Below, in pieces: positions 8,153 through 16,668 of a stretch of DNA of 40,986 bases. The notes under the pieces were generated by a model that saw nothing but the letters and a program-made list of their open reading frames with translations, ran no database searches and was not told the origin of the DNA. The position numbers were made by a program, and so were the translations under genes. Positions within the stretch are counted from its first letter, which is position 1. Each line of letters opens with the position of its first letter. Source of the DNA: Planctomycetales bacterium (GTDB taxonomy: Bacteria; Planctomycetota; Planctomycetia; Pirellulales; Pirellulaceae). The stretch covers positions 1-40,986 of the forward strand of contig JAGQPF010000167.1 in assembly GCA_020426845.1 (NCBI GenBank). Direction: 5' to 3'.

Positions 8153-9397
8153 TTAGCCGCGATAGTCGCCCACGGCGGGCAACGAAGCGTGGGTATTGGG
8201 GCCGAAGTAGCGCAGTCCAACCAGTGGCTCCGAGCCGGTGTTCTCGATCTCGACGCCGCGAGTGGCGGCCTCGTGCGTGATGAACACCTCGTCCTCCGTG
8301 GTGGCGCCAAAGCGAATCATGGCGGGCGTTTGCAGGTTCAGCTTGCCCATGCGGCCCTTGCCCTGAACCGTGATCCAGCCGCTGGAGCCGGGGTCCTGCA
8401 GCGTGCACTTCGCGCCGGGCTCGATCGTCAGCTCCTTCGCGCTAAACAGCTGAGCGCTGTCGATCGTGCCGTAGACGATCCACTTGTCCGTGTAGCCTGC
8501 TCCCGAGCGGCTCTCGTCGACGATCGGCTCGAGGTAGTTGTGCTCCATGAAGTGGGTGTCGACGTTCTTCTCCCAGTCCAGCTGCTCGATGATGAAGTCG
8601 ATGTCCTGGTGGTGCTCCGCCGGCACGTCCTTGACCAGCAGCGACCAGGGCACGGCGCGACCCTCGACCAGCGACTGGAACATGCCGAACACGTCGCTGC
8701 CCCATTGGGGCTCGTAGGTGCACAGCGAGCCCGGAGCGTGCAGCACGCCGGGCGGGATCAACCACCCGGTGCCGCGCTTGAGCCGATAGGCGCGGGACAG
8801 ATCGAGGATGCCGTTGTCGCCCTTGTTCCAGTCTTCCAGGCACTTGCGGACTTGCTGCTTGGTGGTGCCCGGCTCGAGGCCCATGAAGGTGTAGGCGAAG
8901 TTGTTGTCGACGTTGTTGTATTGCGGCGGGAAGTAGTAGCTCTCGGGCTTGCCCTCTTGGCCGACGAGCTTCGCGTCCTCAAACCGCTGATGCATGTGAT
9001 GCGGGATCGGCCCCATGTTGTCGAAGAACTTGGAGTAGACCGGCCACCGGTTGTACTTGCCGAAGATCGATTCGCCGATGAGTCGAGCGCCGGCCTCCTC
9101 CACCGCGTCGCGGAGCGTGAAGGTCTGGTTCTCGAACAACACGAAGCTCAGGCCCTCGTGCCAGACGCGGCCTTCGTTGGCCGCCTCGGTGGTCGACCCA
9201 AACCAACGCTCGTCAATGCCGCCGCGATCGGCGCCGTAGGCATACAGGTCGTCCGGGTGCAGCTTGATGCGTCGTCCCGGATGCAGAAAGCTGCGGGGGA
9301 CCCAAGTCGGCGTCAGACGCAACAGGCCCTCGCCCGCGTCCAGGGCTCGCTCCAGGGCGGGAGCGACGCTGTCACCCTTCAACATTGTGGCACTCAT
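8153..9397 (-). CDS. Phosphomannose-isomerase-like cupin protein
   Basis: This 414-residue protein resembles class I mannose-6-phosphate isomerases and related cupins. It carries a metal-site-like series: [11 protein letters not shown] near residue 160, KPESYYF shortly after, and [13 protein letters not shown] near residue 250, which together could supply His/Glu ligands of one cupin site. A second cupin-like half ends the protein ([31 protein letters not shown]). The ATG at 9397 is the most likely start; MLKGD four codons later is an alternative. It heads the minus-strand sugar cluster. The true substrate may be a free or phosphorylated aldose or ketose. Confidence 0.7.
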   Translation of the reverse strand: MSATMLKGDSVAPALERALDAGEGLLRLTPTWVPRSFLHPGRRIKLHPDDLYAYGADRGGIDERWFGSTTEAANEGRVWHEGLSFVLFENQTFTLRDAVEEAGARLIGESIFGKYNRWPVYSKFFDNMGPIPHHMHQRFEDAKLVGQEGKPESYYFPPQYNNVDNNFAYTFMGLEPGTTKQQVRKCLEDWNKGDNGILDLSRAYRLKRGTGWLIPPGVLHAPGSLCTYEPQWGSDVFGMFQSLVEGRAVPWSLLVKDVPAEHHQDIDFIIEQLDWEKNVDTHFMEHNYLEPIVDESRSGAGYTDKWIVYGTIDSAQLFSAKELTIEPGAKCTLQDPGSSGWITVQGKGRMGKLNLQTPAMIRFGATTEDEVFITHEAATRGVEIENTGSEPLVGLRYFGPNTHASLPAVGDYRG

Positions 9398-9983
9398 CCA
9401 ACACCTCAACTTTAGAACGTTTTGCGGCGAGCGATTGGCGGATGGCGGCGTCGCTGCGATTGGCTGGCGGGGCTGCGAAACCGGAATAGTGTGCAACCCG
9501 AGCCTGGTGGAAAACCGTCTGTTTTAAGTTGTTTCAGACCCCTCCGCAACCAAGGAACGCCCCGCGGCGGGCGCCGCGCATTGTCCCGCCCCAGGCCCTG
9601 TCTTCGTCCCCTTCAAATCGCATGGGCGGCTCGCCCGTGTCTTCGTGTCCTTCGGCAGCGGCGCTCATGGCCGAGGGCGGGGTTGTCGCTCCGATCCCTC
9701 GCTGACGCTTCGGGTTTCCTTCTATCCCTCGCTGACGCTTCGGGTTTCCTTCTATCCCTCGCTGACGCTTCGGGTTTCCTTCGCCATGTCTTCGTGCCCT
9801 TCGCGTAGCATGGGCGACTCGCCCGTGTCTTCGTGTCCTTCGGCAGCGGCGCTGACGGCCGAAGGTGGGGTTGTCATCGGTTCCGATCGCTCGCTGACGC
9901 CGCGGGTTTCCCGGTTGCGACGGCCACGCTCAGCCTGTGAAATAGAGGCACGCTGCCAATCGCACTTCCCATCGAGCAACAAT
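9398..9983. other. 586-bp divergent intergenic region rich in repeats
   Basis: This gap separates the minus-strand cupin gene from the plus-strand DUF4432 gene, so it must hold promoters for both directions, but repeats dominate it. A segment of about 92 bp at 9621-9712, beginning CATGGGCGGCTCGCCCGTGT, is repeated at 9809-9903 with about a dozen changes. A 30-bp tandem triplet lies between the two copies. The translated frames across it show only repeat-derived peptides, and I see no gene. Confidence 0.75.
9694..9783. repeat. Three tandem 30-bp copies of the 'CGCTGACGCTTCGGGTTT' element
   Basis: Three copies of a 30-bp unit beginning ATCCCTCGCTGACGCTTCGG run at 9694-9723, 9724-9753 and 9754-9783, the last differing only in its final two bases. 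A diverged copy follows near 9888-9908. The same element in reverse orientation occurs at 19657, 21922, 28687 and 33147, and as an inverted pair at 19657-19735, so it is a dispersed family of this chromosome. Confidence 0.9.
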
Positions 9984-11138
9984 ATGCCCGCTAAAACTTG
10001 GACCTTGCTGGACCACGCCAACAACGAAGCCGTCGCTGACGGCTGGCAGCTCAATTCATCGCAATTGGAGCTGCCCGATGCCGCCGTGCAGGTGACACAA
10101 CACTGCGCGGGATTGAGCCAGGGCGTGACCACCGTGCGACTGACTCGAGGCCCGCTGCAAGCGGAGATCGTTCCCACTCGAGGCATGGGCGTGTGGCGTC
10201 TGGCTTGCAACGGCGTGCAACTGGGCTGGAAGTCGCCGACGCGCGGACCCGTGCACCCCAGTTTCGTGCCGCTGACCGAGCCCGGCGGGCTGGGCTGGCT
10301 GGACGGCTTTGACGAGTTCCTGGTCCGCTGCGGCTTGGAGAGCAACGGCGCGCCGGAGTTCGACGACCAGGGCCGCTTGGCTTACCCTCTGCACGGCCGC
10401 ATTGCCGGCAAGCCGGCGCATCACGTCCACGTCGAGGTCGAGGACGACGAGCTGCGCTTGGTCGGCGAAGTCGAGGAGACGCGATTTCACTTCTTCAAGG
10501 TGCGAATGACGACCGTCGTCAGCCTGCGGCTGGGCGATCGCACGCTGCGGATCCACGACACCATTACCAACCTCTCCGCCAGCGCCACGGCGACTCAGAT
10601 GTTGTACCACGTTAACTTCGGGCCGCCGCTGTTGGATGCCGGCGCCCGTGTGGTGTTGCCGGCCAAGATGGTCGTGCCTCGCAACGACCACGCCGCCTCG
10701 GCGGTCGCCAATTGGGACAACTACGCCGCGCCGCAGCCGGGCTATGAGGAGATGGTCTACTTCTTCGAATTAGCCGGGGCCCAAGATCGCCGCACGCAAA
10801 CGCTGCTGCGAAACGCCCACGGCACGCTGGGAGCGACGCTGCACTTTTCGCTCGACCAGCTGCCGTGTTTCACGCTTTGGAAGAACACGACGGCCTTGGA
10901 AGACGGCTGCGTAACGGGCCTCGAGCCAGGCACCAACTTCCCCAATCCCCGGTCGTTCGAAGGCCGCCACGGCCGCGAGAAATCGCTAGGCCCCGGTGAG
11001 TCGCTCTCCTATGAGCTGGCAATTCAATGTCACTCCAACGACGTGGAAGTGCACAACGCCGAGCAGGCGATTCGGAAATTGCAGGCCGACGTGGTGCCGA
11101 CGGTGTTCGACACGCCGCAGAGCGATTGGTGCGCCTAG
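9984..11138 (+). CDS. DUF4432 family aldose-1-epimerase-like protein
   Basis: This 384-residue protein matches the DUF4432 group of galactose-mutarotase-like beta-sandwich proteins. Supporting features are the early PTRGMGVWRL, WLDGFDEFLVRCGLESNGAPE in the middle, YPLHGRIAGKPAHHV with candidate catalytic histidines, and the late GLEPGTNFPNPRSFE, a motif typical of this family. The ATG at 9984 (MPAKTWTLL) lies after the repeat region and is the first sensible start. It is divergent from the Gfo/Idh/cupin/isomerase cluster, which fits a shared sugar pathway in which it would act on anomers or bind a sugar. Confidence 0.83.
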   Translation: MPAKTWTLLDHANNEAVADGWQLNSSQLELPDAAVQVTQHCAGLSQGVTTVRLTRGPLQAEIVPTRGMGVWRLACNGVQLGWKSPTRGPVHPSFVPLTEPGGLGWLDGFDEFLVRCGLESNGAPEFDDQGRLAYPLHGRIAGKPAHHVHVEVEDDELRLVGEVEETRFHFFKVRMTTVVSLRLGDRTLRIHDTITNLSASATATQMLYHVNFGPPLLDAGARVVLPAKMVVPRNDHAASAVANWDNYAAPQPGYEEMVYFFELAGAQDRRTQTLLRNAHGTLGATLHFSLDQLPCFTLWKNTTALEDGCVTGLEPGTNFPNPRSFEGRHGREKSLGPGESLSYELAIQCHSNDVEVHNAEQAIRKLQADVVPTVFDTPQSDWCA

Positions 11139-11146
11139 TGCCCTTG

Positions 11147-11238
11147 GTAGGGCGGCCCTTCCGGGCCGCCAGCAGCGGTTAGCCGGTTGGCTGTGGTTGG
11201 TGCCATGCGCTTCAGGCGGCCCGGAAGGGCCGCCCTAC
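11147..11238. repeat. Inverted pair of the 'GTAGGGCGGCCCTTCCGGG' palindrome
   Basis: A 24-bp arm at 11147-11170 is exactly reverse-complemented at 11215-11238, separated by 44 bp. Each arm is itself nearly palindromic. The same element is found at 5716-5739 and 5776-5800. It sits just after the DUF4432 stop codon, between convergent genes, where it could end transcription from either side. Confidence 0.88.
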
Positions 11239-11310
11239 GGTCTTGACGTGATCGCGCTGCGGCCAGGCAAGCCTCCCAAGGGGTTCGCGAACTAGTTGTA
11301 CGACGGACTC

Positions 11311-11374
11311 GTAGGACGGACTTCCAGTCCGTCTTACACGGGGCATTTTCCGACGGACTGGAAGTCCGTCCTAC
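11311..11374. repeat. Perfect 23-bp inverted repeat, 'GACGGACTTCCAGTCCGTC' family
   Basis: The arms at 11311-11333 and 11352-11374 are perfect reverse complements around an 18-bp loop. Each arm also folds on itself (GACGGACT and AGTCCGTC around TCC). It lies 36 bp beyond the end of the glycosyltransferase gene and between convergent genes, so it may act as a bidirectional transcript end, although no T-run follows. Confidence 0.85.
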
Positions 11375-11409
11375 GTAGCACACACAGGCAGCCTGCACCA
11401 CGACAAGTC

Positions 11410-12678
11410 TCAAACCACCGACTCGGTCACGTCGCTTTGCTTGCGGTAGGGCTGATAGCCGCACATTTCGACGTCGTTGACGCCGCGGATGACATAGTCG
11501 ACGCCGCGCCAGGAGACGCGCCGTTGCGAATAGGCGCCGAGCAGCGCGTACGGATAGGCGATGTGTGTCAACGCCAAGGCCGGCACGAAGGCGACCCAGG
11601 CGGCGCGAGGCCAGCTGGCCTGATCCATGTTGCCGCGGAGCACTCGCCGGACGGCAAACTCCGTCGCCAAGGTGGAGATGGCCGCCGAGCTCCAATAGGC
11701 GACGATGGCGCAGAGCGCGACGACCACGGCGTTGGCGTTGCCGGTCAGCAGCGCCGCCAACAGCATGATGAACGCCGCCAGTTGCGAGCCGGTGAGGCTC
11801 AGGGCGTGCAGCGCGACGATGCGCCAATTCGGCCCGCAGCTCTTGGCAGCCACCAGCTGCCGCTGCACCCAGCCGACGAATTTTTTCAGCCCGATGTCCT
11901 CGCGATTGGCCATCATCACGCCCGGCGCAAACTGCACTCGCAGGTTGTGTTTGCGGAGCTGCCGGCAGATCGTCGCGTCCACCGATAACGCTCGGCCCCA
12001 CGCATCCAGCAGCCCGATGCGGTCGATCACGTCGCGCCGCATCGCCATGCTGCCGGCCCAGACGATGCCGTTCAGCCAGACTTGGACGACGGCGCCGACA
12101 TTCCAGAAGTAGCGGACCAGCGTTCCCCAGTTGACGTTGCGCGGCACGAACCAGCGATTGCCCGTGACCACGCCAACACCGGGCTCCGACAGCGGCGCCA
12201 CCAAGTCCCGCAGCCAGTCGCGATGCGGCACCGCGTCGCCGTCAACGAACGCCACGACTTCGATGTCATCACCCAGTTCGCGAACGGCCTGGGCCAAGGC
12301 GCTACACTTGAGGCTGCAGGTGGGGGCGGGATTTCGCAGCACCTTGGTGACCACGTTCGACTCGTTGGTCCCCAGCGCCCGGCGGATGTCCTCCCACACC
12401 GGATCCGACTCGCTATCGACGATCATGTGGATCTCGTAGTCGGGATAGTCCAGCTCCTGGAGCGCCTGCAGCGTCACGTGCAGGTACGGGTCGGGGCCTC
12501 GCAGTGACAGGATGACGGCAGCCTTCGGCAACGGAGCGTCCTGGGGCGGAGGCGCCGCCGGGTCGCGGCGAAACCGTAGCAGCTGCCATACGAACGCCGA
12601 GACTGCCGCCGTTTGGCAAACAACGAGCACAATCACGACGGCGAGGATGATGTAGGCGGCAATCAACATGACGTGCAC
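11410..12678 (-). CDS. Membrane glycosyltransferase family 2/21-like (ceramide glucosyltransferase/HpnI type)
   Basis: This 422-residue protein is a membrane-bound inverting glycosyltransferase. A transmembrane helix opens the protein (about residues 4-30), the GT-A catalytic domain follows, and several hydrophobic helices occupy about 275-390. Candidate catalytic acidic residues are Asp88 (IVDSESD), the DGD at 146-148 and Asp234 (SVDATICRQLRKH). The layout recalls ceramide glucosyltransferase and the hopanoid enzyme HpnI, but the late QRQLV (about 262) replaces the (Q/R)xxRW motif, so exact membership is unsure. It is the third gene after two methyltransferases (73 bp gap), suggesting lipid or glycan modification. 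Confidence 0.8.
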   Translation of the reverse strand: MHVMLIAAYIILAVVIVLVVCQTAAVSAFVWQLLRFRRDPAAPPPQDAPLPKAAVILSLRGPDPYLHVTLQALQELDYPDYEIHMIVDSESDPVWEDIRRALGTNESNVVTKVLRNPAPTCSLKCSALAQAVRELGDDIEVVAFVDGDAVPHRDWLRDLVAPLSEPGVGVVTGNRWFVPRNVNWGTLVRYFWNVGAVVQVWLNGIVWAGSMAMRRDVIDRIGLLDAWGRALSVDATICRQLRKHNLRVQFAPGVMMANREDIGLKKFVGWVQRQLVAAKSCGPNWRIVALHALSLTGSQLAAFIMLLAALLTGNANAVVVALCAIVAYWSSAAISTLATEFAVRRVLRGNMDQASWPRAAWVAFVPALALTHIAYPYALLGAYSQRRVSWRGVDYVIRGVNDVEMCGYQPYRKQSDVTESVV

Positions 12679-12751
12679 GTCGGGGGTGAGGCGTGAGCAG
12701 GGCGGGGGCAGGCAGGCGGGATGAAGGCGGGCGTTTGCTGTGTTGCGTGGG

Positions 12752-13597
12752 TTACCACTCGGCGTGGACCACTTTGAATAGGTGCCGGATCGGCGGCAGC
12801 AGCCGGCGGCCCCAGCGCCGCAGCGCCGACAGCCGTGGCATGCCTCGGTCGTAGTACGGCGAATCGCCGAAGCCGACGTAGTCTCGCACTCGCAAGCGAG
12901 GATCCCAGGACTGGATGGAACGGACGTTGCCGAGCGAAAACTTCAGCTGCGAATCCTTCATGGGGTGGCGCCAGTTGGAGACGCGCAGGAACCAGGGCGA
13001 CTGCGCGTCGAAGATCAGCCCGCTTTGCGGGAACCGATCCGCCAGCCGCCGGAAGATCTGCTGAATCTGCGGCACTTGAAAGAAGTACAGCACGCCCTCG
13101 CAGGTAAACAGAATGGGGCTGTCGGGCGCCGCGCGCTCGGCGACTTCGTCCAGCCAGTGGTCGTCCAGCAACGACGCGGCCAGCATGGTCCGCCGATCGC
13201 ATGGCTGGAAGAACTTCTGCCGCACTGCCATCACCGCCGGCAGATCAAGTTCGATCCAAGTGGCGCCAGGGTTGTTCAGGCGGTCGAAGCGCGTGTCCAG
13301 GCCGACTCCGAGCTCGACCACGGTCGCGGTTGGGTGCCGATCGAGGAACCGCTGCACCAACTGGTCAAAGACGGAAGCGCGGAGGCAATAGTCGATGGCC
13401 GGAACCGCCTTCGCTTCAAACAGCGTAAAGTCGAAGTCCAGCGAGTTGACGATCTGCTCCGCCGCCGAGTCGCGCAGCACCGCGTCGTTGCGGCAACTCT
13501 CCAACGCCCGCGCCCACAGCGGCATCAACAGCGTGGCCTGGGCCTCGGTCAACTCGGCGACATCAATCTTGTTCATCGTTAACGCACCGACACTCAT
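12752..13597 (-). CDS. Leucine-carboxyl-methyltransferase-type (Ppm/Tcmp) SAM methyltransferase
   Basis: This 281-residue protein belongs to the leucine carboxyl methyltransferase fold group (PF04072), which bacteria often use for O-methylation in lipid or secondary metabolism. The SAM motif VVELGVGLDTRFDRL (about residues 87-101) and the later FTCEGVLYFF are diagnostic. The start is set by context: the ATG at 13597 overlaps the upstream stop codon in an ATGA arrangement, and GGAAGGA lies seven bases before it. Translation is therefore probably coupled to the preceding methyltransferase. The glycosyltransferase follows. The methyl acceptor is unknown. Confidence 0.88.
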   Translation of the reverse strand: MSVGALTMNKIDVAELTEAQATLLMPLWARALESCRNDAVLRDSAAEQIVNSLDFDFTLFEAKAVPAIDYCLRASVFDQLVQRFLDRHPTATVVELGVGLDTRFDRLNNPGATWIELDLPAVMAVRQKFFQPCDRRTMLAASLLDDHWLDEVAERAAPDSPILFTCEGVLYFFQVPQIQQIFRRLADRFPQSGLIFDAQSPWFLRVSNWRHPMKDSQLKFSLGNVRSIQSWDPRLRVRDYVGFGDSPYYDRGMPRLSALRRWGRRLLPPIRHLFKVVHAEW

Positions 13598-14550
13598 GAG
13601 GTTCCTTCCGCAAGAGCCGCCAACTCGTTCCAGGGGCGCCATTGCCGGCGGTACAGCTGGCGCCAAACCCACGCGTGAGGCATCGACCACCAGCGCGCGA
13701 CCGTCAGCAGCCACCCGCCCATGCCGACGCGCACGGCGGCGCCCAGCGAGCGGAACTTGGCCGCCCCGCTCTTGACCAATGCCAACGGGTTCCAGAACCA
13801 GTACCCATCGACGGGCCGCAGGCCCTGGCGGACATAGAGCCCCGCGTTGCCGCTGTAGCGGCGATTGGATCGGAGGTGGGTCGCGACCGCGGAGGTCACG
13901 TACCAAAAGGGAGCATGCACCAGCAGTTGGCCGCCATCGCGGAGCGCGCGGGCCAGAAAGGCCACCGTTTGCTCGGGCTCGGGCACATGTTCCAGCACAT
14001 CCAGGCAAATCACCGCATCGTATTGGTTCGCCTGCACCGCCTCCTCGGAGTCCAGCACGCGAATGGACTGTCCGAAGTCCTCGCAGATCTGACGGGCGAA
14101 CACCGCGCCGTGGCGAGACACATCGAAGTAGTCGACATCGTGTCCCGCCTCCGACAGGTAGAAGCTGTCAAAGCCCAGCCCGTCGCCATAGGTCAACACT
14201 CGCAGCGGCCGGCCTTGGGCCGTTGCGTTCAGGCATCGACCCACCCACTGCCGCATCCGGTTCTTGGCCACCGAGCGATTCCAAGCGGTGGTTTCATATA
14301 GGAACGCGTCGGTGGAGTCATAGAAGCGGATGAGCTCGTCGGACCACGTGTGTGGCTCAATCCCCTGTTCGCGCATCGCTCGCCGCACGCTGCCGCCCAG
14401 GTCGCAATACTCGTCGTGCAGGCGACGGGCAACCTCGGGCGCGGGCGCGCCGGTGATCGCGGAAATCTGATTCACCAAGTAGCCAGCGTCCCGAAGCGGC
14501 GCAATGAGCGGATCGGGAATCGACAGGCCCGGTGAAGTGGGGGTCGTCAC
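13594..14550 (-). CDS. Class I SAM-dependent methyltransferase
   Basis: This 318-residue protein has a Rossmann-type methyltransferase domain. Motif I is LRVLTYGDGLGFDSFYLSE, the acidic residue of strand 2 is in VDYFDVS, and YDAVICLDVLEHVPEPEQTV is the usual post-I/motif II block, followed by LRDGGQLLVHAPF. About 95 residues precede the SAM domain and do not match anything I recognise. No ATG fits; I chose the GTG at 14550 because GAGGA stands seven bases ahead of it and upstream codons look non-coding. Its stop codon overlaps the next gene's ATG by four bases. It heads a three-gene unit with a second methyltransferase and a glycosyltransferase. Confidence 0.82.
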   Translation of the reverse strand: MTTPTSPGLSIPDPLIAPLRDAGYLVNQISAITGAPAPEVARRLHDEYCDLGGSVRRAMREQGIEPHTWSDELIRFYDSTDAFLYETTAWNRSVAKNRMRQWVGRCLNATAQGRPLRVLTYGDGLGFDSFYLSEAGHDVDYFDVSRHGAVFARQICEDFGQSIRVLDSEEAVQANQYDAVICLDVLEHVPEPEQTVAFLARALRDGGQLLVHAPFWYVTSAVATHLRSNRRYSGNAGLYVRQGLRPVDGYWFWNPLALVKSGAAKFRSLGAAVRVGMGGWLLTVARWWSMPHAWVWRQLYRRQWRPWNELAALAEGTS

Positions 14551-14578
14551 GGTTGAATCCTCAAAAGTTGCTTTATCA

Positions 14579-14606
14579 ATACTATCCTTCCCATTTTGAC
14601 ATGCAA
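14579..14606 (-). promoter_or_regulatory. Candidate sigma-70-like promoter for the methyltransferase/glycosyltransferase unit
   Basis: Read on the minus strand, TTGCAT (14606-14601) and TAGTAT (14584-14579) are separated by 16 bp. This lies about 30-55 bases upstream of the GTG at 14550 in a patch that is more AT-rich than its surroundings. Both hexamers match the consensus only at four of six positions. Confidence 0.3.
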
Positions 14607-15108
14607 CGATTGTCGCTTCGGTCGCTGGGTGGGCGATGTAAGTGCTTTCGGTGAAGTGAATTGCGGATCGGAGGCCGCTGCGGTGGGGCGGCGGGGAGTG
14701 GTGGAAGATCGGTAGGTTTGGCGAAAGTTGCCGACCGAGCCGCAGCTGCTTAATTGGCTGGCGGGACAGGAGTTGGTTGGGATTGAGCCGACAGCGAGTC
14801 AACGACTGCCGTGAACTGAAGTGTCCAGCGGGCCATCATTGAGGGACCTCGACAGGAACCGATGGCACGTGGCGGCCGGAGGTCGTCGTGTATCCGCAGG
14901 GAGGGAAGCTGGAGGGCGGGGCGGTGGGGATGCAATAGGATTGCGCAAACCTTTCGGGCATGGCGCAATACGATCGCGCCACGAGATGTAGCGCGACCCC
15001 TCCTATTGTCGAACAGCTGACCGGAAGCGCTGCAATGATTCTGCGGCGTGGGACGGCGCGTTGGGAGAAGCAGCCGCCAACCGGTCGCCTGCGATGGAAG
15101 CCCGACGG

Positions 15109-15216
15109 CTCACGCCAAGCCGCCAAGACGCAAAGGCGGTTGATTGTCGGGGATCCGGGATCGCACCGTGGCAGCTCTCTTGATTCTTTCTTTGCGTCTC
15201 TGCGTCTTTGCGTGAG
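15109..15216. repeat. Imperfect inverted repeat of the 'CTCACGCAAAGACGC' type
   Basis: CTCACGCCAAGCCGCCAAGA at 15109 and the reverse complement of TCTTTGCGTCTCTGCGTCTT near 15189-15216 are related 28-bp arms with about five mismatches, separated by roughly 50 bp. As I recall, repeats with this 'CGCAAAGACGC' wording are scattered through genomes of several unrelated bacterial phyla. It lies in non-coding DNA. Confidence 0.65.
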
Positions 15217-15806
15217 AATGCTTCGTTGCCTGCGATGGCGGCCTGATGCGTCAAAGCCAAGGGTTAGGCAGAGTTTTCGGACGCGCATGTCGAAGTGATG
15301 GTAGAATACTTGTCGGAGTGATAAATTGTGCGGGTCGCTCCATGAGTCTTCTCGCGTGTTTCCTTTCGTGCTGTTCACAGCGACCGGCGTGAGCATCTAC
15401 CGACGTTGCCGGCGTCTCGAGTCAAGCGGCGCGTGTGAAGCGCGCCCCGTGCGATTCGCTCGCTGAACTTTGCGGGCGACGACGTGTCAAGAGGAACGGT
15501 TTGTGCGGTTTTTGTTGCATCTCGCATGCGGGTTTGCCGAATCAGGAACAGTTGCGCGGACGCCCGGAGACGAATGTGGTCCGGGGACGCGCCAAGATTT
15601 TGAGGCCTTAGAGTTTGCCGAGTCGTTCGACAGCGACTTGGCATTCCGAGCCGTCCTTCCTGGCCGCCTTCCTAAACGTTGACTCCAAGACCGATCTCCC
15701 GGCCAATTGAGGCGACAGCTTCAGGCGGCTGGCTCGGGAAGTTATTTTGGGGTCGTTCCTTGATCTGACTTGAGGCGATTCTTTGATCCGCATCCATCCA
15801 GGTTCG

Positions 15807-16619
15807 ATGAGCAGCAAACTCCGAGTACGACAAAAGATAGGCAAGTACCGCATCGAACGTCGGCTTGGCGAGGGCGGGTTCGCGTCGGTTTACCAGGCGA
15901 TGGACACCATCCAGGGAATCCGCGTCGCGCTGAAGGTGCCGCATTCCGAGTATGTCAGCCAGGAGGTGTTGAGCGACTTTCGCAAAGAGGTGCGGACCCT
16001 GTCGCGGCTTGAACATCGCAACATCCTGCCGATCAAGGACGCGAGCATTATCGACGACCGGTTCGTGATCGTCACTCCGCTGGGCAAAAAGACGCTGGAA
16101 GAGCGGCTCTGCAGCCGGATGTCCTTCAGCACCGCGTTGGATCTTGGCGAGCAGCTGTTGGAGGCCGTGGCCTACGCGCACGACCGCCGCATCGTGCACT
16201 GCGACATCAAGCCCGAGAACGTGTTGATGTTCGACGACGGCACGCTCAGGCTCGGTGATTTCGGGATTGCGAAAGTCGCCCAGAAGACCCTTCGCGGGTG
16301 CGGCACCGGCACGGTTGGGTACATGGCGCCCGAGCAGGCGATGGGGAAGCCGTCCTATCGTTCGGATGTGTTTTCCGTCGGGTTGCTCATGTACCGCATG
16401 CTGGCCGGCGAGTGGCCGGAGTACCCCTATCACTGGCCGCCCCCGAACATTCAGCGTCTGCGGGCCCGCGCTCATCCCGATTTGGTCGCCTTCCTCCGCA
16501 AGGCGATTGAGCCGGATTCGCGCAAACGATTCTCCGACGCCCGTCAAATGCTGAACGCCTTTACTCGTCTCAAGCTGAAAGCCATTCGTCACGCCAAGCG
16601 AAAACGCTCGGCCGGTTAA
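15807..16619 (+). CDS. Hanks-type serine/threonine protein kinase
   Basis: This 270-residue protein is nearly a bare kinase domain with no membrane segment. Motifs are complete: glycine loop GEGGFAS at 21-27, Lys43 in VALKV, Glu61 in helix C, catalytic HCDIKPEN at 131-138, DFG at 151-153 and APE at 174-176. The HRD arginine is Cys, so it is a non-RD kinase and may not need activation-loop phosphorylation. I preferred the ATG at 15807 to a TTG eight codons earlier. A PP2C phosphatase gene follows after 49 bp on the same strand, a typical kinase/phosphatase pair acting on the same targets. The basic tail (KLKAIRHAKRKR) is unusual. Confidence 0.93.
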   Translation: MSSKLRVRQKIGKYRIERRLGEGGFASVYQAMDTIQGIRVALKVPHSEYVSQEVLSDFRKEVRTLSRLEHRNILPIKDASIIDDRFVIVTPLGKKTLEERLCSRMSFSTALDLGEQLLEAVAYAHDRRIVHCDIKPENVLMFDDGTLRLGDFGIAKVAQKTLRGCGTGTVGYMAPEQAMGKPSYRSDVFSVGLLMYRMLAGEWPEYPYHWPPPNIQRLRARAHPDLVAFLRKAIEPDSRKRFSDARQMLNAFTRLKLKAIRHAKRKRSAG

Positions 16620-16668
16620 ATGTCCCCTCAGCAAGCGGCGGGTTCGATTGGCCCGCAGTGATGCTCAC

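Larger units (their letters stand above)
14551..15806. other. 1.26-kb gap between divergent genes, no gene seen
   Basis: The region separates the minus-strand methyltransferase unit from the plus-strand kinase. The longest frames (for example about 186 codons on the minus strand at 14836-15396) are rich in Arg, Pro and Ser and show no recognisable domain. The gap holds the candidate promoter at 14579-14606, an imperfect inverted repeat at 15109-15216, and an isolated TAGAAT hexamer near 15303. A decayed gene cannot be excluded. Confidence 0.6.

Noticed and set aside
9621..9903. Small insertion sequence bounded by direct repeats
   Set aside because: The two ~92-bp copies flank only tandem repeats; there is no transposase frame or terminal inverted repeat pair.
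14836..15396. 186-codon minus-strand frame in the gap before the kinase
   Set aside because: Composition is Arg/Pro/Ser-rich, it crosses an inverted repeat and has no homology I recognise.
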